Source of the DNA: an uncultured Sphingomonas sp.
Lineage (GTDB): Bacteria > Pseudomonadota > Alphaproteobacteria > Sphingomonadales > Sphingomonadaceae
DNA length: 36,260 nucleotides
Direction: 5' to 3'
Assembly (NCBI RefSeq): GCF_936927845.1
Contig: NZ_CAKZHV010000047.1
Coordinates: 1-36,260 of the forward strand
Positions 25,815-32,179 of this stretch are shown here, one piece after another (position 1 is the stretch's first letter; every line of letters begins with the position of its first letter). Below the pieces are notes generated by a model. It saw only the letters and a program-made list of their open reading frames with translations, searched no databases and was not told the origin of the DNA. A program made the translations under genes and the position numbers.

Positions 25815-26471
25815 ATGGGTTATCTGACGCTCGCGCTGCTGGGCGCGGCGGCGTTCGCTGCACTGGTCGCGTTGCGCGTGGCGCGGCCGTTGTGGTCGCT
25901 CGTCGGCGCGGCGCTGTTCCTGGGGGCGGCAGGCTATGCGTGGCAGGGCCGGCCGCTGCTGACGAGCGCGGATGCGAGCCCAAGGATCGACGCGGCGCCG
26001 ATCGAACCCGAGATGATCGCGCTCCGCGCCAGCATGCTGGGCAGCTACACGCAGGATGCGGCCTATCTGATCGCATCGGATGCGATGACGCGCAGCGGCG
26101 ACCCGGCGGCGGCGGCGCAGGTAATGCTGGGCGCGGTGCGCAAGCTGCCGAACAGCTTTATCGCCTGGACCTGGTTGGGGACCACGCTTGCCGGAGTGTC
26201 CGAGAGCGGTGCAGCCGGCGCGAGCGCGGCAGGGCCGGTGCAGCCGCCAGCGCTGCTCGCGTTCCGCCGCGCTGCGCAGCTCGCACCCGAGCACCCGGCT
26301 CCGCCCTTCTACGCCGGGCTGGCCTATGTGCGGGCGGGCGATTTCGCGACGGCGCGGGCATATTGGCGACGCGCGTTCGCGTTGTCACCGCAAGGAGCGT
26401 CGTATCGGCGTGAGATCGGATTGAGGCTGGCGCTACTCGAACGTCTGCTCGCCAGCGGCGCTATACGCTGA
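25815..26471 (+). CDS. TPR-repeat cytochrome c biogenesis protein, CcmI/CycH-like
   Basis: A 218-residue membrane protein. Two N-terminal spans (about 3-23 and 25-42) are followed by a periplasmic TPR region (about 60-205) with AAAQVMLGAVRKLPNSFIAWTWLG-like helices and AGDFATARAYWRRAFAL. CcmI/CycH proteins hold apocytochromes for heme attachment. The call rests on TPRs and the ccm neighbourhood. The gene lies 28 nt after ccmE, where ccmF, ccmG and ccmH would normally lie. Weak ribosome-binding site; the mini-ORF at 25783 ends inside this gene. Confidence 0.75.
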   Translation: MGYLTLALLGAAAFAALVALRVARPLWSLVGAALFLGAAGYAWQGRPLLTSADASPRIDAAPIEPEMIALRASMLGSYTQDAAYLIASDAMTRSGDPAAAAQVMLGAVRKLPNSFIAWTWLGTTLAGVSESGAAGASAAGPVQPPALLAFRRAAQLAPEHPAPPFYAGLAYVRAGDFATARAYWRRAFALSPQGASYRREIGLRLALLERLLASGAIR

Positions 26472-26477
26472 CGCGGG

Positions 26478-26508
26478 GCGACGCGGCCCCAGATGGCGGC
26501 CGCGTCGC
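26478..26508. terminator. hairpin between convergent genes
   Basis: GCGACGCGGCC at 26478-26488 and GGCCGCGTCGC at 26498-26508 form a perfect 11-bp stem with a 9-nt loop. It lies between the TPR gene and the convergent DUF3072 gene. No T tract on either strand, so it may be a processed 3' end rather than a classical terminator. Confidence 0.45.
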
Positions 26509-26518
26509 GTCGGGCACG

Positions 26519-26734
26519 TTACTGGCCGCGGCCGGTCTTCGCCTGCAATTCGTCGATCTTCTTCGACGCGTCGGCCTTGGTCAGCGAGTCGTCGAACTCC
26601 TCGTGCGCTTCTTCGCTCAGCGTCTTCAAGTAGCTTGCCTGCGCGCCGGTCATCGCCTCGCCGCCGGTCGTCCAGTCGTCCGGATCCTTTTCGGCATTGC
26701 TGAACGGTTCAGACTTGGGATTGGTGTCGCTCAT
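26519..26734 (-). CDS. DUF3072 domain protein
   Basis: A 71-residue polar, acidic protein matching the DUF3072 pattern: DPDDWTTGGEAMTGAQASYLKTLSEEA in the centre and DASKKIDELQAKTGRG at the C-terminus. Function is unknown for the family. The frame stays open far upstream opposite kup, but the ATG at 26734 has AAGGA upstream. An EcfG-type promoter ends about 24 nt before the ATG, so it is probably a general stress response gene. Confidence 0.85.
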   Translation of the reverse strand: MSDTNPKSEPFSNAEKDPDDWTTGGEAMTGAQASYLKTLSEEAHEEFDDSLTKADASKKIDELQAKTGRGQ

Positions 26735-26757
26735 CAGGTGTTCCTTTCGCCGGGCCG

Positions 26758-26783
26758 AACGCTTCGTGTTCGCTTCCTGTTCC
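26758..26783 (-). promoter_or_regulatory. EcfG-type general stress promoter of the DUF3072 gene
   Basis: On the minus strand GGAAC (26783-26779) and CGTT (26761-26758) are separated by 17 bp. This is the full consensus for EcfG, the alphaproteobacterial general stress sigma factor (GGAAC-N16-17-CGTT). The predicted start of transcription is near 26751, 17 nt before the ATG. Confidence 0.75.
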
Positions 26784-26875
26784 GCGTTGCGAGCGCAGGG
26801 GGACAGTGCTAGGCGCGGCGTCGCAATGGGGACAATGACGGACGTGGCCGTGACCTCGGTTAGAACGGCGCTGGC

Positions 26876-28792
26876 GTGAACACCGAGGATCCCGCGTCGC
26901 GGACACAGCTGGGCGGCACGCACCAACCACATGCGCGCGACGGGCTGGTGAAGCTCGCGCTGGGGGCGATCGGCGTCGTGTACGGCGACATCGGAACGAG
27001 CCCGCTCTACGCGATGAAGGAGGTGTTCGTCGGACACCATCCGCTGACGGTCGATCAGCTCCACATCTTCGGCGTCGTCAGCCTGATGTTCTGGTCGCTG
27101 ATCTCGATCGTGACGGTCAAATACGTGCTGATGATCCTGCGCGCCGACAACAACGGCGAGGGCGGCAGCCTGGCGCTGCTCGCGCTGATCCAGCGGCGAT
27201 CGCAGTCGGGCAAGCGTTGGGGCACCAGCCTCGTCATGCTCGGCGTGCTGGCGACCGCATTGTTCTTCGGCGACTGCATGATCACGCCCGCCATTTCGGT
27301 CCTGTCGGCGGTCGAAGGACTGGCGACGGTCGAGCAGGGGTTCGACTCGTTCGTGCTGCCGATCGCGGTGACGATCATTATCGCGCTGTTTTATCTCCAG
27401 TCGATCGGCACGGCGAAGGTCGGGCGGCTGTTCGGCCCGATCATGCTGGTCTATTTCGTCGTGCTGGCGGTGCTGGGGCTGATCCACATCGCGGCGCGGC
27501 CCGACATTCTGTGGGCGCTGAACCCGATGTGGGCGGTGCGCTTCGCCGCGAACGACGGGCGGCTGGCGTTCCTGGCGCTCGGCTCGGTCGTGCTGTGCGT
27601 GACGGGGGCGGAGGCGCTCTACGCCGACATGGGGCATTTCGGTCGTCAGCCGATCTCCTGGGCGTGGCTGGTGTTCGTGTTCCCTGCGCTGATGCTCAAC
27701 TATCTCGGGCAGGGCGCGCTGCTGCTGGCGACGCCGTCCGCGGCGGAGAACCCGTTCTTCCTGATGGCGCCGGAGGATTGGCGCCTGCCGCTGGTCATCC
27801 TGGCGACGATGGCGACCGTGATCGCGAGCCAGGCGGTGATCACCGGTGCATATTCGGTGGTGCAGCAGGCAGTGCAGCTCGGGCTGATGCCGCGCATCCG
27901 GATCGAACATACCAGTGCGTCGGAAGCGGGACAGATCTACATTCCGAGCGCGAACTGGGCGCTGCTGGTGATGGTGTTGCTGCTGATCTTCGGCTTTGGT
28001 GAATCGTCCAACCTTGCCGCAGCCTATGGCATCGCGGTGACGGGCACGATGTTCATCTCGACCTGCATGGTCGGCGTGCTGATCCGGCGCGTGTGGCACT
28101 GGCCGCTCTATGCCGTGATCGCGTTCGAGGCGATCTTCCTGACCATCGACGGCCTGTATTTCGCGTCCAACCTGACCAAGGTGCCCGACGGCGGCTGGTT
28201 CCCGCTGATGATCGCGAGCATCGTGTTCCTGCTGCTCACCACCTGGTCGACGGGGCGCAAGCTGATGCTCGAGCGGATGCGCGAGGCGGCGATGCCGATC
28301 AAGATCTTCATCGATTCGGCGGCGAGCTCGGCAACGCGCGTGTCGGGAACGGCGGTGTTCATGACCTCGACCCCCGAGGGGGTGCCGCCGGCACTGCTCC
28401 ACAATCTGAAGCACAACCGCGTGCTGCACGACCGGGTGATCCTGCTGACGGTGCGCGTCACCAACATGCCATATTTCCCCGAGGAGGACCGCTTCCTCCA
28501 CGAGGATCTGGGTCAGGGCTTCCACCGCGTGATCCTGCGCTACGGCTTCATGGAGGAGCCCGACGTGCCCGCGCATCTGAAAGGCTTCGGCGGGTGCGGC
28601 GCGGAGTTCCGGATGATGGAGACGAGCTTCTTCCTGTCGCGTCAGACGCTGCTCGCATCGGAACGGCCCGGCATGGCGGTGTGGCGCGAGAAGCTGTTCG
28701 CGTGGATGCTGCGGAACGCGGAAAGCGCGATGGAATTCTTCCGCCTGCCAACCAACCGCGTGGTCGAACTGGGAAGCCAGATCGAGATATGA
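26876..28792 (+). CDS. kup: potassium uptake transporter Kup
   Basis: A 638-residue KUP/HAK/KT family potassium-proton symporter of the inner membrane. The signature GAIGVVYGDIGTSPLYAMKE occurs at about 31-50; about 12 spans follow up to about 465, then a cytoplasmic domain. Other family motifs include GGSLALLAL, the ITPAISVLSAVEG region and TGAEALYADMGHFG. The start is GTG at 26876; the ribosome-binding site is poor. The 3' end overlaps the next gene as ATGA. Confidence 0.96.
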   Translation: MNTEDPASRTQLGGTHQPHARDGLVKLALGAIGVVYGDIGTSPLYAMKEVFVGHHPLTVDQLHIFGVVSLMFWSLISIVTVKYVLMILRADNNGEGGSLALLALIQRRSQSGKRWGTSLVMLGVLATALFFGDCMITPAISVLSAVEGLATVEQGFDSFVLPIAVTIIIALFYLQSIGTAKVGRLFGPIMLVYFVVLAVLGLIHIAARPDILWALNPMWAVRFAANDGRLAFLALGSVVLCVTGAEALYADMGHFGRQPISWAWLVFVFPALMLNYLGQGALLLATPSAAENPFFLMAPEDWRLPLVILATMATVIASQAVITGAYSVVQQAVQLGLMPRIRIEHTSASEAGQIYIPSANWALLVMVLLLIFGFGESSNLAAAYGIAVTGTMFISTCMVGVLIRRVWHWPLYAVIAFEAIFLTIDGLYFASNLTKVPDGGWFPLMIASIVFLLLTTWSTGRKLMLERMREAAMPIKIFIDSAASSATRVSGTAVFMTSTPEGVPPALLHNLKHNRVLHDRVILLTVRVTNMPYFPEEDRFLHEDLGQGFHRVILRYGFMEEPDVPAHLKGFGGCGAEFRMMETSFFLSRQTLLASERPGMAVWREKLFAWMLRNAESAMEFFRLPTNRVVELGSQIEI

Positions 28793-29337
28793 GCGGCGCT
28801 GGCGAGCACGGCCAGGATCAGCCAGCGGGGCTGAACGCGCCGATCATCGTCACCGCCCTCTTCGCACATCCCGATCAGGCGTGGTTCGACCAGCAACGCC
28901 GCGCCTATTTTCCGCCCGAGCGCAACCAGCTCGACGCCCATCTGACGATGTTCCACCATCTGCCGCCGAGCGTCGCGGCCGAGGTCAAGCGGCGGCTGAG
29001 CGAGGAAACGCGGCAGGTCCGCGCGCCCGACGCGCGTGTCGGCGGGTTGATCTCGCTGGGGCGCGGGGTCGCCTACCGGATCGAGAGCCCCGACCTCGTG
29101 GCGCTGCGGGCGCGGCTGGCAGAGGCGTTCACCGGGTTGCTGACACCGCAGGACCAGGCCGGCTGGCGCCCGCACGTGACAATCCAGAACAAAGTCGAGC
29201 CCGCCGAGGCGAAAAAGACGCTCGCCGTGCTGCAGGCAGGCTTCGCGCCGCGTCGCGTGCAGGTCGCGGGGCTGGCGGCATGGTGGTATCGCGGCGGTCC
29301 GTGGGAGCAATTGTCGGTGCACAAGTTCGGCGCTTGA
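28789..29337 (+). CDS. 2H phosphoesterase (2'-5' RNA ligase family)
   Basis: A 182-residue cytoplasmic protein with the two HxT motifs of the 2H phosphoesterase superfamily: His51-Leu-Thr53 and His129-Val-Thr131. Relatives act on 2',3'-cyclic phosphates or 2'-5' RNA bonds; the physiological substrate here is unknown. The ATG overlaps the kup stop, so the two are translationally coupled, with no obvious functional link. Confidence 0.85.
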   Translation: MSGAGEHGQDQPAGLNAPIIVTALFAHPDQAWFDQQRRAYFPPERNQLDAHLTMFHHLPPSVAAEVKRRLSEETRQVRAPDARVGGLISLGRGVAYRIESPDLVALRARLAEAFTGLLTPQDQAGWRPHVTIQNKVEPAEAKKTLAVLQAGFAPRRVQVAGLAAWWYRGGPWEQLSVHKFGA

Positions 29338-29361
29338 CGCGATCTTCGCGGCTGCTATAGC
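29334..29361 (+). promoter_or_regulatory. promoter of tRNA-Met
   Basis: TTGACG at 29334-29339 overlaps the stop of the 2H phosphoesterase gene, and TATAGC at 29356-29361 follows after 16 bp. The tRNA begins 32 nt later. Confidence 0.6.
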
Positions 29362-29392
29362 CCGCGCCTCGCAGACGCTCCGGTCGCTTCAT

Positions 29393-29469
29393 GGCGGAGT
29401 AGCTCAGCTGGTTAGAGCACGGGAATCATAATCCTGGGGTCGGGGGTTCAAGTCCCTCCTCCGCTACCA
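29393..29469 (+). tRNA. tRNA-Met (anticodon CAT)
   Basis: A 77-nt cloverleaf with encoded CCA. The acceptor GGCGGAG (29393) pairs with CTCCGCT (29459-29465), with G1-U72. The anticodon loop ATCATAA between CGGGA and TCCTG gives CAT. The acceptor is fully paired and the anticodon stem lacks the three G-C pairs of initiator tRNA, so it is elongator or a TilS-modified Ile type; elongator Met is preferred. It serves as the attachment site of the element to its right and remains intact. Confidence 0.93.
29426..29469. other. putative attachment-site end (attL) in the 3' half of tRNA-Met
   Basis: The recombinase gene of the element reads across this 44-nt segment in antisense, ending inside the tRNA. 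This is the pattern left by site-specific integration into a tRNA gene. The exact core and the duplicated copy at the other end cannot be seen here. Confidence 0.55.
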
Positions 29470-31048
29470 CCGAGAGCGTTCGGCGAAGACCTCCTTGGGA
29501 GGGTGTTGTTGCGAGAGCGACGACACCCCCCAACGAGGATTGGACCTCGATCGTCCATGCCCCATCATTCAACGGCGTGAGCGTAACCTGTTCGATCAGG
29601 TCGCGCAGGCGCGTCATGACTTCGTGACCATTTGCCGCGGGCGAGCGAATCGACGCGGCCAGCTGCCGCACCTTGGTGCGGTAGGCGTCGATCACGCGCG
29701 GATTGAGTGCGATCACCGGACCCGCGTCAGCTTCCTCCTTCTGACGGCGTAGCGCCTCGCGCTCGGCCTTGCGGGCGATCATCGCTTCGCGGATCTCGAC
29801 AAAGTCGACGCCTCCCTCGGCGATCGCCGCGACCAGGCGCGTGATCGCCTTGTCCAGCGTGGCGATTTTGCGGTCGATCGACTCGGTTCGCTTCCGCATC
29901 GATGCTTGCTCGTCGGCAATCGCAGCGTGGTACCGGTTGACCAGGTGGCTGACGGCCTCGGGTGCGAGCAAGCGTTCGCTGATGCCAGCGAGGACGCGCT
30001 CTTCCAGCTCGTGCCGATCGATGCGGGCGGCAACGTCGCAGGTACCGGCCTCGCGATGGCGCACGCAGCCGATGCGCGTGCGGTTCACGACGACCATCGA
30101 TCCGCCACAGCAGCCGCACTTCACCAAGCCAGTCAGCAGGTGCTTTGGTCGCACGTGGCTGACCAGCGGGCCGGTCGAGCGTAGGTCGGCTTCGTCCTGG
30201 ACCTTCTGCCAAGTCGCCTCGTCCACGATCCGCAGGTGCGGCATATCGACGTAGGTACGGTCGTTGGCAGCGTTGTTGCGAGAGAGCCGCTTTCGCGTCT
30301 CAGGATCGCGGACCATCCGCACGCGATTGTACAGAAAGCGCCCGCCATAAATCGGGTTGTGCAGCAGGCCGAGCCCGCGCGATCGCGACCCGTAGATCGA
30401 AGACGCCCGCCACTCACCGCCGCGAGGCGAGGGGATGCCATCGGCATTTAGCCCATGCGCGATCGCCTTGGGGCTGCGGCCGGCGAGATACTCCGTGTAG
30501 ACCCGGCGGATGATCTTCGCCTCGACCTCGTTGATCCGGCGCTGACCGCGGTCGAGTTCGCCTTTCGCGTCCAGCGCCGCCACCACCTCGTAGCCGTAAG
30601 CCAAGCCGCCGGGAACGCGGCCGCGTGATACGGCGCCGCGTTGTCCTCGCCGGATCTTCTCAGCGAGCTTCTTCAACTCAAGGCTATCCATCGTGCCTTT
30701 CAGCCCGATGTGCAGTTCGGTCACCTCGCCGACGCTGAGCGCCCACAGGCGGACGCCGGCGAACGCCAGCCGCTTGTAGATGCCGGCTATGTCCTCGAGG
30801 TCGCGCGCGGCGCGATCGAGATCCTCAACGATCACTATGTCGAAGGAGCCGGCAGCTGCGTCAGCAAGCATCTGCGTCATTCCCGGGCGCCGGTTGTTGG
30901 CGCCCGAGATGGCGAGATCGGTATAGACGTCGACGACATCCCAGCCTTCACGCGCGGCGCGTGCACGGCAGTCGCGGACCTGGTCCTCGGCTGAGGTAGC
31001 GCTCTGCTTGTCGGTGGAAAAGCGGGCGTAGATGGCACAACGGGGCAT
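29426..31048 (-). CDS. large serine recombinase
   Basis: A 540-residue site-specific recombinase that likely integrates and excises the element. The N-terminal resolvase domain (about 1-145) has catalytic Ser11 in YARFSTDKQS. The recombinase domain (about 165-280) has NPIYGGRFLYNR. A zinc ribbon is formed by Cys311, Cys314, Cys328 and Cys337, followed by a coiled coil (about 370-440). The final 13 codons and stop lie in tRNA-Met, giving the C-terminal EEGLEPPTPGL; this tail is likely host sequence acquired at integration. The ATG has GGAG upstream. The nearest upstream frame overlaps it. Confidence 0.93.
   Translation of the reverse strand: MPRCAIYARFSTDKQSATSAEDQVRDCRARAAREGWDVVDVYTDLAISGANNRRPGMTQMLADAAAGSFDIVIVEDLDRAARDLEDIAGIYKRLAFAGVRLWALSVGEVTELHIGLKGTMDSLELKKLAEKIRRGQRGAVSRGRVPGGLAYGYEVVAALDAKGELDRGQRRINEVEAKIIRRVYTEYLAGRSPKAIAHGLNADGIPSPRGGEWRASSIYGSRSRGLGLLHNPIYGGRFLYNRVRMVRDPETRKRLSRNNAANDRTYVDMPHLRIVDEATWQKVQDEADLRSTGPLVSHVRPKHLLTGLVKCGCCGGSMVVVNRTRIGCVRHREAGTCDVAARIDRHELEERVLAGISERLLAPEAVSHLVNRYHAAIADEQASMRKRTESIDRKIATLDKAITRLVAAIAEGGVDFVEIREAMIARKAEREALRRQKEEADAGPVIALNPRVIDAYRTKVRQLAASIRSPAANGHEVMTRLRDLIEQVTLTPLNDGAWTIEVQSSLGGVVALATTPSQGGLRRTLSVVAEEGLEPPTPGL
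29495..29533. repeat. long hairpin in the recombinase 3' end next to the tRNA
   Basis: An inner 12-bp stem (29501-29512 with 29517-29528, two G-U pairs) around a GAGA tetraloop extends by 5 further pairs (29495-29499 with 29529-29533) past a single-base bulge at 29500. It is coding sequence for the recombinase C-terminus, about 26 nt from tRNA-Met. Confidence 0.6.
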
Positions 31049-31140
31049 GGACGACTCCGGCAGTCAGTGGATTGCCGAACATCCTCGGCCGCCATCTCGC
31101 GGGCAATCGCCTCGACGAGAGCTTTTATTCCCGGCGTCAT
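30877..31140 (-). CDS. small ORF overlapping the recombinase start
   Basis: The ATG at 31140 overlaps the stop of the J-domain gene as ATGA. The first 25 or so residues (MTPGIKALVEAIAREMAAED) look like a real alpha-helical protein. After about residue 27 the frame runs 172 nt into the recombinase gene out of frame and becomes Pro/Arg/Ser-rich, unlike a natural protein, ending at 30877 (87 codons). A TGA sits in another frame near 31069, so a small frameshift may have removed the original stop. The true product may be the first 26 residues or so. Confidence 0.45.
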   Translation of the reverse strand: MTPGIKALVEAIAREMAAEDVRQSTDCRSRPCPVVPSTPAFPPTSRALPQPRTRSATAVHAPRVKAGMSSTSIPISPSRAPTTGARE

Positions 31141-31778
31141 GGACTGCACTCCAGCTTCGCGGTCTCATAGGCGGCGACCAGGTCATCCCAGGCACCGCGG
31201 AAGCCGGCGGTGTCAGGGTGACGCTCTTTCGCAAGACGGCGGTAGGCTGCATCGACATCGCGCCGCGTCGCGTCGCGGCTCGGCAGCTCGAGCACGATCC
31301 ACCAATCGCGGACCGAGGCCGCACCCGGCGCCGGCAGCGCGGCATGCCCGGCGAATGCCTGTCGCAGCGTCGCGACACCCCAGCGCTCCTGCCCGCGCAG
31401 CGCCTCGATGTGCGCGGCGATCGCCGCGATGTTACCGGGCACCGTGTCCCAGCGATCGCAGGCGAGGACGTGCGCCCGGCCGTCGAGGTCGAAGTAGAAC
31501 GCCACGCCGGTGTCGGCCGGATCGCGCTTGCTCACGTTCTGATCGCGCGTGCCCGCCGCGGTGAAGCGGATGTTGGTCGACAGGATCATGTCGGTCGTGC
31601 GCCACGGCTTGCCGGCGCGACTCATCGCGTGGAGCTGCTGACGTAAACGCCGCTTGGCGGCCGTGTACGTGATCGGGCGACCATCGTGTCGGAACGCCGC
31701 CGGCGTCGGCGCCGGTGTCCGCGGTCGACCTTCCGGCCAGCGCAACGGGTAGCCCGGCTGGATCTCTGGCGCGCTCAT
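31137..31778 (-). CDS. J-domain protein of the element
   Basis: A 213-residue protein with a C-terminal J domain: the HPD motif at about 187-189 in RRLAKERHPDTAGF, after a predicted helix II. The N-terminal 150 residues (for example GKPWRTTDMILSTN and DTGVAFYFDLDG) match no family I can name. J proteins stimulate Hsp70 (DnaK) ATPase, so this one could recruit host DnaK for element replication. The ATG at 31778 overlaps the preceding stop; the frame is open further upstream, without a start signal. Confidence 0.8.
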   Translation of the reverse strand: MSAPEIQPGYPLRWPEGRPRTPAPTPAAFRHDGRPITYTAAKRRLRQQLHAMSRAGKPWRTTDMILSTNIRFTAAGTRDQNVSKRDPADTGVAFYFDLDGRAHVLACDRWDTVPGNIAAIAAHIEALRGQERWGVATLRQAFAGHAALPAPGAASVRDWWIVLELPSRDATRRDVDAAYRRLAKERHPDTAGFRGAWDDLVAAYETAKLECSP

Positions 31779-32179
31779 GCCGGCACCTTTGCGGAGGTAA
31801 CGCGCAACAGATCGTCGCTGAGCGGCTGCCGCCAACCGTCCCCGTGCAGCAGCCAGAGCCCGAGTATTTTGTGGAGCATGAACGCCTGCTCGTCTTCAGC
31901 CCGCGCCTGGAGAGGACCGTCGGCGCCGTTGAATTCGCCGGCTCGCCGATATGCGTGAGCGAGTGATCCGAGCTGAAAGCACATCAGACCCAAGATGTCG
32001 CGTAACGGCTCCGACAGCGGCGAAGTGAGTGCAACCGCGGGCTCAACGGCGGCGATCAGCAGTCGGATCGCATCCTCGGCTTCGCTATATGTGCCGTCAC
32101 CTTCACCACGGAGCACCGCATTGCCCGCCGCGATCGCCGCCTGTTGCGCGCTGATCTTCATCTGCTCGGCCGCACTCAT
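31775..32179 (-). CDS. hypothetical protein of the element
   Basis: A 134-residue, mostly helical, acidic protein with no recognised domain. The ATG at 32179 overlaps the ParB-like stop and the stop overlaps the J-protein start, both as ATGA. The long hydrophobic-patterned helix (AEDAIRLLIAAVEPAVAL) is amphipathic, not a clear span. Function unknown. Confidence 0.7.
   Translation of the reverse strand: MSAAEQMKISAQQAAIAAGNAVLRGEGDGTYSEAEDAIRLLIAAVEPAVALTSPLSEPLRDILGLMCFQLGSLAHAYRRAGEFNGADGPLQARAEDEQAFMLHKILGLWLLHGDGWRQPLSDDLLRVTSAKVPA

Noticed and set aside
26735..28576. Very long minus-strand open frame opposite kup
   Set aside because: It is the antisense shadow of kup in GC-rich DNA, rich in His/Arg/Gln/Asp with no domain. 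Only its C-terminal 71 residues (DUF3072) are a real gene, with their own start and promoter.
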